NCBI GenBank assembly: GCA_023441625.1
Contig: JAEZOA010000179.1
Location: forward strand, 1-26,842
Reading direction: 5' to 3'
Source of the DNA: Bacillota bacterium
Lineage (GTDB): Bacteria > Bacillota > Clostridia > Acetivibrionales > DSM-1351
DNA: 26,842 nucleotides
Below are positions 16,771-25,119 of the stretch, piece after piece. The translations under genes were made by a program, and so were the position numbers. The notes beneath the pieces are model-generated. The model was not told the origin of the DNA. It searched no databases and was given only the letters and a program-made list of their open reading frames with translations. Within the stretch, counting starts at the first letter, position 1. Each line of letters starts with the position of its first letter.

Positions 16771-16823
16771 CTCAAGACCAATTTCAGAAATATTAAATAC
16801 TATTTTCTTAAGACAAATAATAA

Positions 16824-17492
16824 TTACATAAGCCTAAACACGCCGATAACTTTACCTAAAATTGATATGTTATCTTTAACAATGATAGGTTCAAGTCTAC
16901 TATTCTCTGGCTGTAATCTAATATGGTCCTTTTCCTTAAAAAAAGTTTTACACGTGGCCTCATCTTCAATAAGAGCTACAACAATATCGCCATTATTTGC
17001 CGAAGCCTGTTGCTTGACTAAAACAAAATCTCTATCTAGGATACCAGCTTCAATCATGCTATCGCCTTGAATTTTCAGCATAAAAGCATCACTGTTTTGA
17101 ACAAACTCAACAGGAAGTGGGAAGGTGTCAGTAATATTCTCAACAGCTAAAATAGGCTGTCCTGCAGAAACTTTGCCTACAACTGGTACATCAACCATTT
17201 CGCGTGAATTGTAATAGCCTTCCTTTACGTCGATTTTTGCTTTTTTTGAATTATTATTTGATGAATTTAAATTTGAGTCATCTACAATCTTGATTGCTCT
17301 TGGTTTTGTTGGATCTTTCATAAGTATACCGTTATCTGTTAACTTCTGAAGATAAGCGTGAACGGTTGAAGTAGACTTAAAACCAACAGCAGCACATATT
17401 TCTCTAACTGAAGGTGGATATCCGTTTTCAGTTACACATTTATAAACATATTCAAGAATCTCTTGTTGTTTAGTTGAGTTCTTTTTTGCCAT
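16824..17492 (-). CDS. lexA: SOS repressor LexA
   Basis: LexA represses DNA-damage genes and cleaves itself when RecA filaments form. The 222 residues have the N-terminal winged helix-turn-helix (about 1-70; recognition helix region STSTVHAYLQKL), a polar Asn/Ser-rich hinge (about 71-95), and the S24 protease domain with cleavage site Ala110-Gly111 (SAGQP), nucleophile Ser145 in QGDSM, and Lys182 in ATCKTF. ATG at 17492 is chosen because GGAGG lies 5-6 bases upstream; seven more codons are open before it. Box 17590-17601 overlaps the -35 of its promoter, so autorepression is likely. A yneA-like gene diverges, as in Bacillus. Confidence 0.97.
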   Translation of the reverse strand: MAKKNSTKQQEILEYVYKCVTENGYPPSVREICAAVGFKSTSTVHAYLQKLTDNGILMKDPTKPRAIKIVDDSNLNSSNNNSKKAKIDVKEGYYNSREMVDVPVVGKVSAGQPILAVENITDTFPLPVEFVQNSDAFMLKIQGDSMIEAGILDRDFVLVKQQASANNGDIVVALIEDEATCKTFFKEKDHIRLQPENSRLEPIIVKDNISILGKVIGVFRLM

Positions 17493-17562
17493 ATCAACCT
17501 CCGTATGCCACATAGGCCCTATAATTTAATAAAATTATTCTTTATATGTAGTTTTCATGGCT

Positions 17563-17591
17563 AGTATACCATATTAAAACAATAAAAGCAA
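17563..17591 (-). promoter_or_regulatory. Promoter of lexA
   Basis: On the minus strand: TTGCTT (17591-17586), a 17-base spacer and TATACT (17568-17563) preceded by extended TGG. A LexA box at 17590-17601 touches the -35. Confidence 0.7.
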
Positions 17592-17601
17592 ACGAATGTT
17601 C
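17590..17601. promoter_or_regulatory. LexA box 1 (lexA side)
   Basis: AAACGAATGTTC differs by one base from the Firmicutes SOS pattern GAAC-N4-GTTC. It overlaps the -35 of the lexA promoter by two bases. Confidence 0.6.
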
Positions 17602-17621
17602 GAGAAAATTTTGAAAATCTA

Positions 17622-17650
17622 TTGACAATGGAACAAATGTTCTGTAATAT
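17622..17650 (+). promoter_or_regulatory. Promoter of the yneA-like gene
   Basis: A perfect TTGACA (17622-17627), a 17-base spacer and TAATAT (17645-17650). LexA box 2 lies inside the spacer, so bound repressor would block polymerase. Confidence 0.75.
17631..17642. promoter_or_regulatory. LexA box 2 (between -35 and -10)
   Basis: GAACAAATGTTC is a perfect GAAC-N4-GTTC SOS operator placed between the -35 and -10 of the promoter that reads toward the LysM gene. Confidence 0.9.
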
Positions 17651-17664
17651 AATAACATAGAGTA

Positions 17665-17676
17665 GAACATATGTTT
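17665..17676. promoter_or_regulatory. LexA box 3 (over the start codon)
   Basis: GAACATATGTTT is one base off the SOS palindrome. It contains the ATG (17671) assigned as start of the LysM gene and would act as a downstream operator. Confidence 0.7.
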
Positions 17677-17979
17677 GGGGTGGTTGATATTTCAAAGAAA
17701 AGATATGTATTAAAGAGTAAAAAGAAATTTTTTAGTTTTTTATTTTTAATTTCAGTTATTATTTTTACTGTTATTTACACAACTTCTGTATCTGGTTACA
17801 TTGAACCTGAGTATCAATCAGTTACCATTAAATCTGGTGATACCCTTTGGTCTATAGCTGAGGAGTATGGAAACGATAGCAATATTCGAGAATATATATA
17901 CAATATTAAAAAAATTAATAAATTGGATTCAAGTTTATTGTATGAAAATACATCTATTTTGATTCCCACAGACAAATAG
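17671..17979 (+). CDS. yneA: LysM membrane protein, YneA-like SOS division inhibitor
   Basis: A 102-residue protein with a basic N-terminus, one membrane segment (about 20-43), and a C-terminal LysM domain (about 49-99; SGDTLWSIAEEYGN and the closing ILIP). This is the architecture of Bacillus YneA, which is SOS-induced, sits in the membrane with LysM outside and delays septation. Divergence from lexA and three LexA boxes support that role; the sequence match outside LysM is weak, so function is inferred. The start is unsure: ATG 17671 has no ribosome binding site, whereas GGGGTGG (17677-17683) lies 5 bases before an in-frame ATT at 17689. Confidence 0.82.
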   Translation: MFGVVDISKKRYVLKSKKKFFSFLFLISVIIFTVIYTTSVSGYIEPEYQSVTIKSGDTLWSIAEEYGNDSNIREYIYNIKKINKLDSSLLYENTSILIPTDK

Positions 17980-18048
17980 GTAATGTGTGTTATTACATAT
18001 AGTCAAATGCATTGTATTTAATAAATTATAAATTACTTAATTGTCCAC

Positions 18049-18075
18049 AAGAACCTTATTTTAGACAAGGTTCTT
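18049..18075 (+). terminator. Possible terminator after the yneA-like gene
   Basis: A perfect 9-bp stem AAGAACCTT/AAGGTTCTT (18049-18057 with 18067-18075). No clear T-run follows. An alternative hairpin, TTGTC (18041-18045) with GACAA (18064-18068), excludes it. Confidence 0.4.
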
Positions 18076-18088
18076 ATTACAAACCAAT

Positions 18089-18117
18089 TTGACATTTTTA
18101 TTATTGGGTAGTATCAT
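18089..18117 (+). promoter_or_regulatory. Promoter of the hydrogenase-4-like operon
   Basis: A perfect TTGACA (18089-18094), a 17-base spacer and TATCAT (18112-18117). Transcription would start near 18124, about 45 bases before the first gene. Confidence 0.7.
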
Positions 18118-18168
18118 ATATGCTGTACTTGACAAGAACTTAGTGGTTTTCTTTGGAGGGTTTTAATC

Positions 18169-20235
18169 ATGACAGCAGATAATTTAATAATCTTCTTTAT
18201 TATATCCATTGTGATATATATATTAGGAGCTCTATCTTCTTTATTTACATATGCTGTTCCAAAGATATCAAATCGAATATCAAATACATGTGCTCTAGTT
18301 GCAAGTGGATTATTAAGTTTAATAATGATTTATAAGCTAATTTTCTTAAATAGCATCAACTTAACGTTAAAGTTTTGTACTAACATTCCTTTTATTTCTT
18401 TAAATTTTAATATTGACAATCTTGCTGCTTTTTTTATTTTGATTATTACTATTGTGACCTTTGTTGTTTCAATGTTTTCATATACATATATGTCACATTA
18501 CTTTTTTAGCCGTAATATATCAATATTTGGATTCCTATACAATCTGTTTATTTTATCAATGATTCTTTTAGTAGTAAGTAGCAATTTAGTTCTATTTTTA
18601 GTATTTTGGGAGCTTATGTCTTTAGTTTCATACTTCCTAGTTAATTATGAGCATGAAAAGAAAGAGGTACAGAAGGCCAGCAGAATTTATGTAATAATGA
18701 CTTTTGCAGGTACTATATTTATTACAGCAGCTTTCGTGTTAATTGCATTTTGGACAAAGAGTTTTGACCTTTCTGCAATAAAAAGTGCAACTATTCCAAA
18801 TAACTATGCTAATTTAATATATGTCTTTTTGTTAATAGGCTTTGGAACGAAAGCTGGAATAGTTCCTATGCATGTATGGATGCCATATGCTTATACAGTT
18901 GCACCATGTAATATTACTGCATTAATGGCAGGCGCAATGAAAAAATTGTCTATATACGGTCTATTAAGAATAGTTTTTGATGTATTACCAGTGAACCCTA
19001 TGTGGTGGGGAGTTCTTACCTTGATATTAGGTGCTTGTTCTGCTATCTTAGGAATTACATTTTCACTAGCATCTACTGTAAATATTAAGAGAATGCTTTC
19101 GTATTCTAGCATTGAAAACATGGGGCTAATTTTTTGTGGACTTGGAATGATGCTTATTGCTAGAGCAACGGACAATTCTTTTTTACTTTCATTGGCATTA
19201 ACAGCCACTCTCTTGCACACATTAAACCATGCAGTATTTAAATCCTTATTATTTATGGGTGCTGGAGCTATCCAATATACTGCCCATACAAAAAATATGG
19301 AGAAGTTAGGTGGTCTAATCAAGAAGATGCCAATAGCATCTATATTTATTTTTATTGGGTGCTTAACCATTTCTGCAATACCTCCTTTTAATGGATTTCT
19401 TAGTGAATATATGATTTTTCAAACTATTATAAATAGTATTGTTTGGTTTGGTCCGTTGTCAAAATCCTCACTTATTATACTGTTTATGATTGTTGCAGCC
19501 ATTTTGTCCTTAACTGGTGCTTTAGTAGCTTTCTGTTTTGTAAAGATGTATGGGATTTCATTTTTAGGTTATCCACGAAGCACTGAGGCAGAAGAGGTAA
19601 AAGAACCTGGAAGACCTATGTTATTTGCACTTGGGATTTCAGCTAATTTCTGTCTTGCTTTAGGTATTTTTCCAAAGTATATCATTGGATTAATAGACAA
19701 TGTTAACAACGAACTTATTAATTTTAAGCTTTTATCTACTGATTGGTCACTAACAAGTTTTTTGCATTATCCCATAGAAAATAATAACCTAAATATATCG
19801 GTTAGTTTATTAGCTATTGTTATTTTTATTTTTACTGGTATTGTTGCTATTATTGCATTTAATTTAAAAAAAAGGACTGCAGTGGAGCGTTATGATACCT
19901 GGGATTGTGGATTTACAAAACTTAACCCCAAAATACAATATTCTGCAACAGGTTTTTCTAAATCAGTTCGAATAATCTTCCGTGGATTATTTAAACCTAA
20001 TAGGGACTTGGTTGTAACAGAAGGCTCAGGCCCTTACAATATAAAGAGGGGAACATATACTGTATCAACACAAAAGGTAATTGAAAAATATTTCTATATA
20101 CCATTTATTAAAGGAGTAATTAATTTTTCAAGAAGAATTCGGTTCAAAATACAAACAGGAAGTATTCATGCCTATTTGCTATATTTCTTTTGTATTTTGA
20201 TTTTGATGTTGCTATACTACTCATTCTTAGCATGA
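18169..20235 (+). CDS. hyfB: Hydrogenase-4-type subunit HyfB (antiporter-like)
   Basis: A 688-residue polytopic membrane protein of the NuoL/M/N-MrpD family, closest in layout to HyfB/HycC, thought to move protons or sodium ions. Ion-path residues are kept: Glu148 in FWELMS, Lys228 in FGTKAG, and Lys258-259. The usual LPRAHP after the Lys-bearing helix is MPYAYT here, so the conserved His is Tyr. The C-terminal part has the HyfB/HycC hallmark TWDCGFTKLNPKIQYSATGF near 585-604 and ends in a last membrane helix. GGAGGG lies 8 bases before the ATG. It is the first gene of the operon. Confidence 0.92.
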   Translation: MTADNLIIFFIISIVIYILGALSSLFTYAVPKISNRISNTCALVASGLLSLIMIYKLIFLNSINLTLKFCTNIPFISLNFNIDNLAAFFILIITIVTFVVSMFSYTYMSHYFFSRNISIFGFLYNLFILSMILLVVSSNLVLFLVFWELMSLVSYFLVNYEHEKKEVQKASRIYVIMTFAGTIFITAAFVLIAFWTKSFDLSAIKSATIPNNYANLIYVFLLIGFGTKAGIVPMHVWMPYAYTVAPCNITALMAGAMKKLSIYGLLRIVFDVLPVNPMWWGVLTLILGACSAILGITFSLASTVNIKRMLSYSSIENMGLIFCGLGMMLIARATDNSFLLSLALTATLLHTLNHAVFKSLLFMGAGAIQYTAHTKNMEKLGGLIKKMPIASIFIFIGCLTISAIPPFNGFLSEYMIFQTIINSIVWFGPLSKSSLIILFMIVAAILSLTGALVAFCFVKMYGISFLGYPRSTEAEEVKEPGRPMLFALGISANFCLALGIFPKYIIGLIDNVNNELINFKLLSTDWSLTSFLHYPIENNNLNISVSLLAIVIFIFTGIVAIIAFNLKKRTAVERYDTWDCGFTKLNPKIQYSATGFSKSVRIIFRGLFKPNRDLVVTEGSGPYNIKRGTYTVSTQKVIEKYFYIPFIKGVINFSRRIRFKIQTGSIHAYLLYFFCILILMLLYYSFLA

Positions 20236-20283
20236 CGTTAAGGGTGAAAGAACTGAAATAATAAAGAAGGGGTGACCGAGTCC

Positions 20284-20298
20284 ATGCCAGTACTTTAA
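20284..20298 (+). other. Five-codon in-frame mini-ORF before hyfC
   Basis: AAGGGGTG (20268-20275) is the best ribosome binding site in the gap; 8 bases later comes ATG-CCA-GTA-CTT-TAA. This ATG is in the same frame as hyfC (24 bases before the GTG at 20308), but the TAA at 20296-20298 closes it. The hyfC product probably comes from reinitiation downstream. Confidence 0.5.
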
Positions 20299-20307
20299 TG
20301 GAGTTTT

Positions 20308-21273
20308 GTGACAAATGCGGCCGTGGACATAATTATGATGGAATCATTAATAAAATTAATTTTTCAAGTTATTTTGATATTACTCATCGCACCATTTTTT
20401 ACAGGTGTTATATCAAAGCTGAAAGCAAAGGTACAGCATAAGATAGGTGCTTCTGTATTACAGCCCTACTATAACTTGATTAAATTATTTAAAAAAGATT
20501 TAGTAGTTTCATCTACAGCCTCTTGGATTTACAATATTGCACCTTATATATATTTTATTACATCTTTGATGGCTCTGTGTTGTTTACCTGTAATTTATCA
20601 GCTTACAGGATTTATATTTTACACTGATTTATTGATTATAGTATATTTGTTTGCCGCAGGCCGTATATTTATTGCTTTAGCTGGTTTAGATACTGGCAGT
20701 GCCTTTGGAGGAATGGGGAGTAGTAGAGAGATGCTTGTATCTGCATTAGTGGAACCTGCATTATTTCTTACAATTATTACAGTAAGCGCAAGAGCTGGTG
20801 TTGCGTCATCAAATGTGTCATCAATATATAATTATGTATTAAATAATACAGAGGCTGCTTTTAATCCAATAAACATATTGCTATTTTCTAGTATGTTTAT
20901 GGTATTAATTGCAGAGTCTTCTCGTATTCCAGTTGATGACCCTTCAACTCATCTTGAACTTACAATGGTTCATGAGGCAATGGTGCTCGAGTATTCAGGG
21001 AGACACCTGGCATTTGTGGAGTTGGGTACTCACATTAAGCAACTTGTTTTTATGACATTTATGGCTAATATATTAGTTCCTATAGGATTTAATGTAGAAA
21101 ATTTCTTTTTAGCGTTAGGAATCTATTTATTAAAGATATTAGTTATTACTATACTTGTTGGCATTGTGGAAATCAATACAGTTAAACTTCGCTTGTATAG
21201 TATACCGAATTTTGCTGCAATTGCGTTTATAATATCTGTTTTGGGTTTTTTAGCTTGCTTTATTCTTAAATAG
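20308..21273 (+). CDS. hyfC: Hydrogenase-4-type subunit HyfC (NuoH-like)
   Basis: A membrane subunit of the NuoH/HycD/HyfC family, which links the peripheral redox arm to the ion-pumping arm. It has about eight hydrophobic helices. Hallmarks: VQHKIGASVLQPYYNLIKLF near 43-62, AGLDTGSAFGGMGSSREM near 128-145, and DDPSTHLELTMVHEAMVLEYSG near 211-232, the last being typical of Hyf-type proteins. The start is uncertain: GTG 20308 (weak site ATGGAG), ATG 20335 or ATG 20338; family alignment favours the last two (MESLIKLIF). An in-frame TAA blocks the better upstream start at 20284. Confidence 0.9.
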   Translation: MTNAAVDIIMMESLIKLIFQVILILLIAPFFTGVISKLKAKVQHKIGASVLQPYYNLIKLFKKDLVVSSTASWIYNIAPYIYFITSLMALCCLPVIYQLTGFIFYTDLLIIVYLFAAGRIFIALAGLDTGSAFGGMGSSREMLVSALVEPALFLTIITVSARAGVASSNVSSIYNYVLNNTEAAFNPINILLFSSMFMVLIAESSRIPVDDPSTHLELTMVHEAMVLEYSGRHLAFVELGTHIKQLVFMTFMANILVPIGFNVENFFLALGIYLLKILVITILVGIVEINTVKLRLYSIPNFAAIAFIISVLGFLACFILK

Positions 21274-21345
21274 AAGCAAATTTTTGATTTAAACTTAAAG
21301 TTTTAACCTTGAATAAATATGAGCTAAGTGCTTATGGAGGCTGTT

Positions 21346-22008
21346 ATGTACAATAATGCTTTAAATCTATTATCAATTTTAATACTTATTTCTTCTTTTA
21401 CGCTGATTGCAAATAAACGTCAAAACTCTTATATATCCACATTTCAAATTCAATCCTTACTACTTGCCTTAATATCTCTATTAGTTTCAGTAAGAAGTAT
21501 GATTTTAACTAAGGGATTTGATGAGTTAATTATTATATTCGCTTTAATAGTTGTATTAAAAGTGATATTTATTCCATTAGTACTCAAAAGAACCTCAGAT
21601 AAAGTTGAGTATACTGTAGAAAAGGATTTCTTTGTGAGTATTCCTTTTTCAATGCTTGTATGTTGTGGACTTGTTGTCTTAAGCTGGTATGTTATATATA
21701 GTATTGAAGGTATTATTAATTCTGATGCTAAAAATTACCTTATATATTCTATGTCTGTTGTCATGATAGGATTGTTTTTTATGATTAGCCGTAAGAAGGC
21801 AATCGGTCAGATAGTAGGATTTTTAGTTATAGAGAATGGAATGTTTCTAGCTGCAATGCTCACCACTGAAGGTATGCCAATGTTTGTTGAAATAGGACTG
21901 TTTTTTGATTTACTTACAGCATTCCTTATAATGGGTATATTTGTATTTAAAATAAATAATACATTTGAATCAATAGATATTAATAAACTGAAAAATTTAA
22001 AGGGTTAG
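21346..22008 (+). CDS. hyfE: Hydrogenase-4-type subunit HyfE
   Basis: A 220-residue membrane protein with about seven hydrophobic segments. Its size and position between hyfC and hyfF agree with HyfE, a small integral subunit related to NuoK/MrpC; the segment VIENGMFLAAMLTTEGMPMFVEIGLFFDLLTAFLIMGIF (about 165-205) carries the NuoK-like Glu residues and is the most recognisable part. ATG at 21346 is chosen over GTG 21328 because TGGAGG lies 5 bases before it. It lies in the middle of the operon. Confidence 0.85.
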   Translation: MYNNALNLLSILILISSFTLIANKRQNSYISTFQIQSLLLALISLLVSVRSMILTKGFDELIIIFALIVVLKVIFIPLVLKRTSDKVEYTVEKDFFVSIPFSMLVCCGLVVLSWYVIYSIEGIINSDAKNYLIYSMSVVMIGLFFMISRKKAIGQIVGFLVIENGMFLAAMLTTEGMPMFVEIGLFFDLLTAFLIMGIFVFKINNTFESIDINKLKNLKG

Positions 22009-22034
22009 TTTTTAAGAGTATATTTGGAGGACAT

Positions 22035-23525
22035 ATGATATTAGCATTTTTAGCTATACCTGCAATTGTAGGTGGTCTAGTATGGACTAATAAAAACAAA
22101 ATAATTATACATTTAACCAATTTAGTTGGATCAATATCCCTCTTGATTTTGTCTATAATACTACTTATAGATATTAATAAGTCAAAAGAAGTTGTTACAG
22201 CTGGAGCTATAAAGGATTTATTTTATATTGATTCTTTAAGTGGATATATATTATTTATTACTGCATTAGCGTACTTTTTAGTATCTTTGTATTCCATTAG
22301 CTATTTTGGTGAAGAACTAAGAAGAAAGGTAATAACAATAAAAAAAGTAAAGCTTTATTATAGTCTTTCAAATGCTTTTGTATTAGCTATGTTTTTAGCT
22401 CTAACAACTCTCAATATGGGATTAATGTGGATAGCTATTGAGGCAACGACATTAGCATCGGCTTTCTTAGTTGGTTTTTATAATAATAAAAGAGCAATTG
22501 AAGCCGCATGGAAATATTTAATAATTTGTTCAGTTGGTATTGCATTTGCAATGCTTGGAATTATAATGCTTTATTATTCATCTACTGTAATTGAAGTGGG
22601 CGACAAGCTTTTAGGTCTGAATTGGAGTTTTTTACTCAAGAATGCGTCAGCGCTTGATCCAAGTATTTTAAAAATTGCATTTATATTTATTTTAATAGGT
22701 TTTGGAACAAAGGTTGGTTTTTCACCTATGCACACATGGTTGCCAGACGCCCATAGCCAAGCACCATCACCTGTTAGTGCTCTGCTGTCAGGAGTTCTTC
22801 TGAATACTGCAATGTATGGTATTATCAGAGTATTGTCAATTGTAAACAAAAGTTTGGGAAGTACAAATTATACAGGCAACTTGCTTTTGTTGCTTGGAAT
22901 ACTATCAATCGGAACTGCTGCAATATTTATTATAGTGCAACAAGACTATAAAAGAATTTTGGCATACTCTAGTATTGAACATATGGGGATTATAGCATTA
23001 GGTTTGGGAATATGCACACCTATTAGTATTTTTGCAGCACTGTATCACACCTTTAATCATGCTATGACAAAGTCAATGCTATTTTTAGCAACAGGCAATG
23101 TATATTTAAAATATCATACAAAAAAAATTGCTAGTATACGTGGTTTAATAAAAACAATGCCTGTTACTGGCTTGGTGTTTGTTTTAGGTTTATTTGCAAT
23201 AACAGGTATGCCGCCCTTTGGCATATTTATGAGCGAATTCAATACCGTGGTTGGAGCTATTTTTTCTAAACACTACATTATTGCTGCTTTGCTTTTGATT
23301 TTCTTGGCAACAGTATTTGCTGGATTTGTAAAGCAATTGAGCAAAATGTTTTATGGAAAAAATATTAATCCTGAGATTAAAAAGGGTGAGCTTGATGTTA
23401 TAGGACCTACGGTTCTTGTTATATTACTTTGTATAACAATATTTTTTGGCATCTATATTCCTGGGCCATTTAAATCGTTATTGGATGCAGCAACTGATAT
23501 AATTTTGGGAATAGGAGGGAAGTAG
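22035..23525 (+). CDS. hyfF: Hydrogenase-4-type subunit HyfF (antiporter-like)
   Basis: A 496-residue polytopic protein of the NuoL/M/N-MrpD family and the second ion-translocating subunit of the complex. Glu136 (IAIEATTL), Lys226 (FGTKVG) and the MHTWLPDAHSQAPSPVSALLSG segment (232-253, His240) are all intact, and YKRILAYSSIEHMG follows, as in HyfF. The ATG at 22035 follows GGAGGA by about 4 bases. The next gene starts one base after its stop, so the two are translationally coupled. Confidence 0.93.
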   Translation: MILAFLAIPAIVGGLVWTNKNKIIIHLTNLVGSISLLILSIILLIDINKSKEVVTAGAIKDLFYIDSLSGYILFITALAYFLVSLYSISYFGEELRRKVITIKKVKLYYSLSNAFVLAMFLALTTLNMGLMWIAIEATTLASAFLVGFYNNKRAIEAAWKYLIICSVGIAFAMLGIIMLYYSSTVIEVGDKLLGLNWSFLLKNASALDPSILKIAFIFILIGFGTKVGFSPMHTWLPDAHSQAPSPVSALLSGVLLNTAMYGIIRVLSIVNKSLGSTNYTGNLLLLLGILSIGTAAIFIIVQQDYKRILAYSSIEHMGIIALGLGICTPISIFAALYHTFNHAMTKSMLFLATGNVYLKYHTKKIASIRGLIKTMPVTGLVFVLGLFAITGMPPFGIFMSEFNTVVGAIFSKHYIIAALLLIFLATVFAGFVKQLSKMFYGKNINPEIKKGELDVIGPTVLVILLCITIFFGIYIPGPFKSLLDAATDIILGIGGK

Positions 23526-23526
23526 C

Positions 23527-25119
23527 ATGGTCTCTGAGGCTATATTTGATACTATAAGCAGATTATTATCTTCACATGCAATTGATAGTAAATTGTTAAA
23601 TGAGAATGAGATTTATCTGCAGGTTAAGCTGGAATCTGTTAGAGATGTCTGCACAAACCTTTATAATAATATTGACTGCGTACTAATAGATTTATTCGGA
23701 AGTGATACTTCTGAAATAGATAACAACATAACCATTTATTATACTTTTGCTGTTAGATCCTCAAATACTTTAATCAATATTTATATTAAGCTTGATAAAA
23801 ATAACGAAATGCATATTGATTCAATTTCAAAGGAAATTCCAGCAGCGAACTTATATGAAAGAGAAATTCAGGATATGTTTGGTGTTGTATTTAATGATTT
23901 ATTTGATAAAAGGGAACTTGTGCACCATGGTAATTTTCCTTTGAAGGTACACCCATTGAGAAAAGATTTCAAAGTGAATACCAGATTAGATTTTGAAAAA
24001 CGTGACCAGATTTACACAACCATTACAGGTAAGGGTGTATTTGAGGTTGCAGTTGGACCTGTTCATGCTGGAATAATAGAGCCGGGGCATTTTAGATTTA
24101 GTGTTGCAGGTGAACCGATAATTAATATTGAGGCAAAGCTGTATTATACTCATCGTGGACTAGAAAAGTTATCTGAAAACGAAAACTATATGAAGGTACT
24201 TTTAATTTCTGAAAGAATATCAGGAGACGAAACCTATACAAACTCTTTGGCATATTGTCAGGCATTAGAAAAAATTAATAGTATAACATATTTACCCGAA
24301 AGAGCACTTTATTCACGAGTTATATTTGCTGAGCTTGAGAGAATTTGTAGTCATATTGGGGATATCTCCGGTTTGTGTGTTGACACTGGTTATATATTTG
24401 CCAATGGTCAGTTTGCAATGATGAGGAGATGGATTCAGCTGCTATGCGAACAGCTCACTGGAAGTAGATTCTTAAGAAATGCAAATAAACCAGGAGGTTT
24501 AAGACGTGATTTTATTCGTAATAATGATAAAATTATTATAGAATGTCTTAACAAGCTAGACAAGGAGTTTAAAGAAACAGTTTCAATGATTAAAAATAAT
24601 GGAATGTTTATTGATAGAGTTGAGCATACTGGAGTTTTAAGCAATACTATCGCTATTGATTTGAATGCTGTTGGTCCAGGAGGTAGAGCAAGCGGAGTTA
24701 ATACAGATGTCAGAAAAGAATTCCCATATGCCGCCTATTCAAAGTTGAAATTTAATGTACCACAACATACAAACTGCGATGTAAATTGTCGAATGAATGT
24801 AAAAATAGAAGAAGTCGTTGAGTCTATAGATATTATTAGACAGGCACTAGAAAAAATGCCTGAGGAAGGACCAATAGCTATTAATATTGGGAGCTTAAAA
24901 CCATACACTTGCGCTTTTGGAATGACAGAATCACCAAGGGGTGAGAATGTTCATTTCGTTATGACAGGTGAAAGTGATACCATTTTGCGGTATAAGGTCA
25001 GAACTCCATCATTTTGTAATTGGCCTGCACTTTGTCATGCAGTTAATACAAATACATTAACTGACTTCCCATTGATAAATAAGAGCTTCAATTTATCCTA
25101 TGCCGGAAACGATCTGTAA
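23527..25119 (+). CDS. hyfG: HyfG-like large subunit lacking NiFe ligands
   Basis: A 530-residue fusion of a NuoC-like 30-kDa domain (about 1-155; EREIQDMFGV at 111-120) and a NuoD/NiFe large-subunit domain (about 165-530; GPVHAGIIEPGHFRF at 177-191). In hydrogenases four Cys in two CxxC motifs hold nickel and iron. Here the first (ERxCGxC) reads ERISGDE, with Ser232 and Glu235, and the last (DPCxxC) reads NLSYAG, with Ser524 and Gly527; the protein stops at 530, so there is no C-terminal peptide for maturation. Hydrogenase chemistry is therefore unlikely; it resembles energy-converting-hydrogenase-related (Ehr) proteins. It starts one base after hyfF. Confidence 0.9.
   Translation: MVSEAIFDTISRLLSSHAIDSKLLNENEIYLQVKLESVRDVCTNLYNNIDCVLIDLFGSDTSEIDNNITIYYTFAVRSSNTLINIYIKLDKNNEMHIDSISKEIPAANLYEREIQDMFGVVFNDLFDKRELVHHGNFPLKVHPLRKDFKVNTRLDFEKRDQIYTTITGKGVFEVAVGPVHAGIIEPGHFRFSVAGEPIINIEAKLYYTHRGLEKLSENENYMKVLLISERISGDETYTNSLAYCQALEKINSITYLPERALYSRVIFAELERICSHIGDISGLCVDTGYIFANGQFAMMRRWIQLLCEQLTGSRFLRNANKPGGLRRDFIRNNDKIIIECLNKLDKEFKETVSMIKNNGMFIDRVEHTGVLSNTIAIDLNAVGPGGRASGVNTDVRKEFPYAAYSKLKFNVPQHTNCDVNCRMNVKIEEVVESIDIIRQALEKMPEEGPIAINIGSLKPYTCAFGMTESPRGENVHFVMTGESDTILRYKVRTPSFCNWPALCHAVNTNTLTDFPLINKSFNLSYAGNDL

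Larger units (their letters stand above)
16515..16823. other. hfq-lexA intergenic region, three structured elements
   Basis: A 309-base gap between converging genes. It contains a three-way-junction-like element (16541-16628) and two long hairpins (16635-16677 and 16724-16770), described separately. No coding sequence is supported. Confidence 0.7.

Noticed and set aside
18129..18134. Second TTGACA upstream of hyfB
   Set aside because: No acceptable -10 at the right distance; the ribosome binding site occupies that position.
20298..20440. Overlapping reading frame with a CxxC motif starting at TAATG before hyfC
   Set aside because: It is a different frame of hyfC, ends after about 47 codons, and resembles no family; most likely a shadow.
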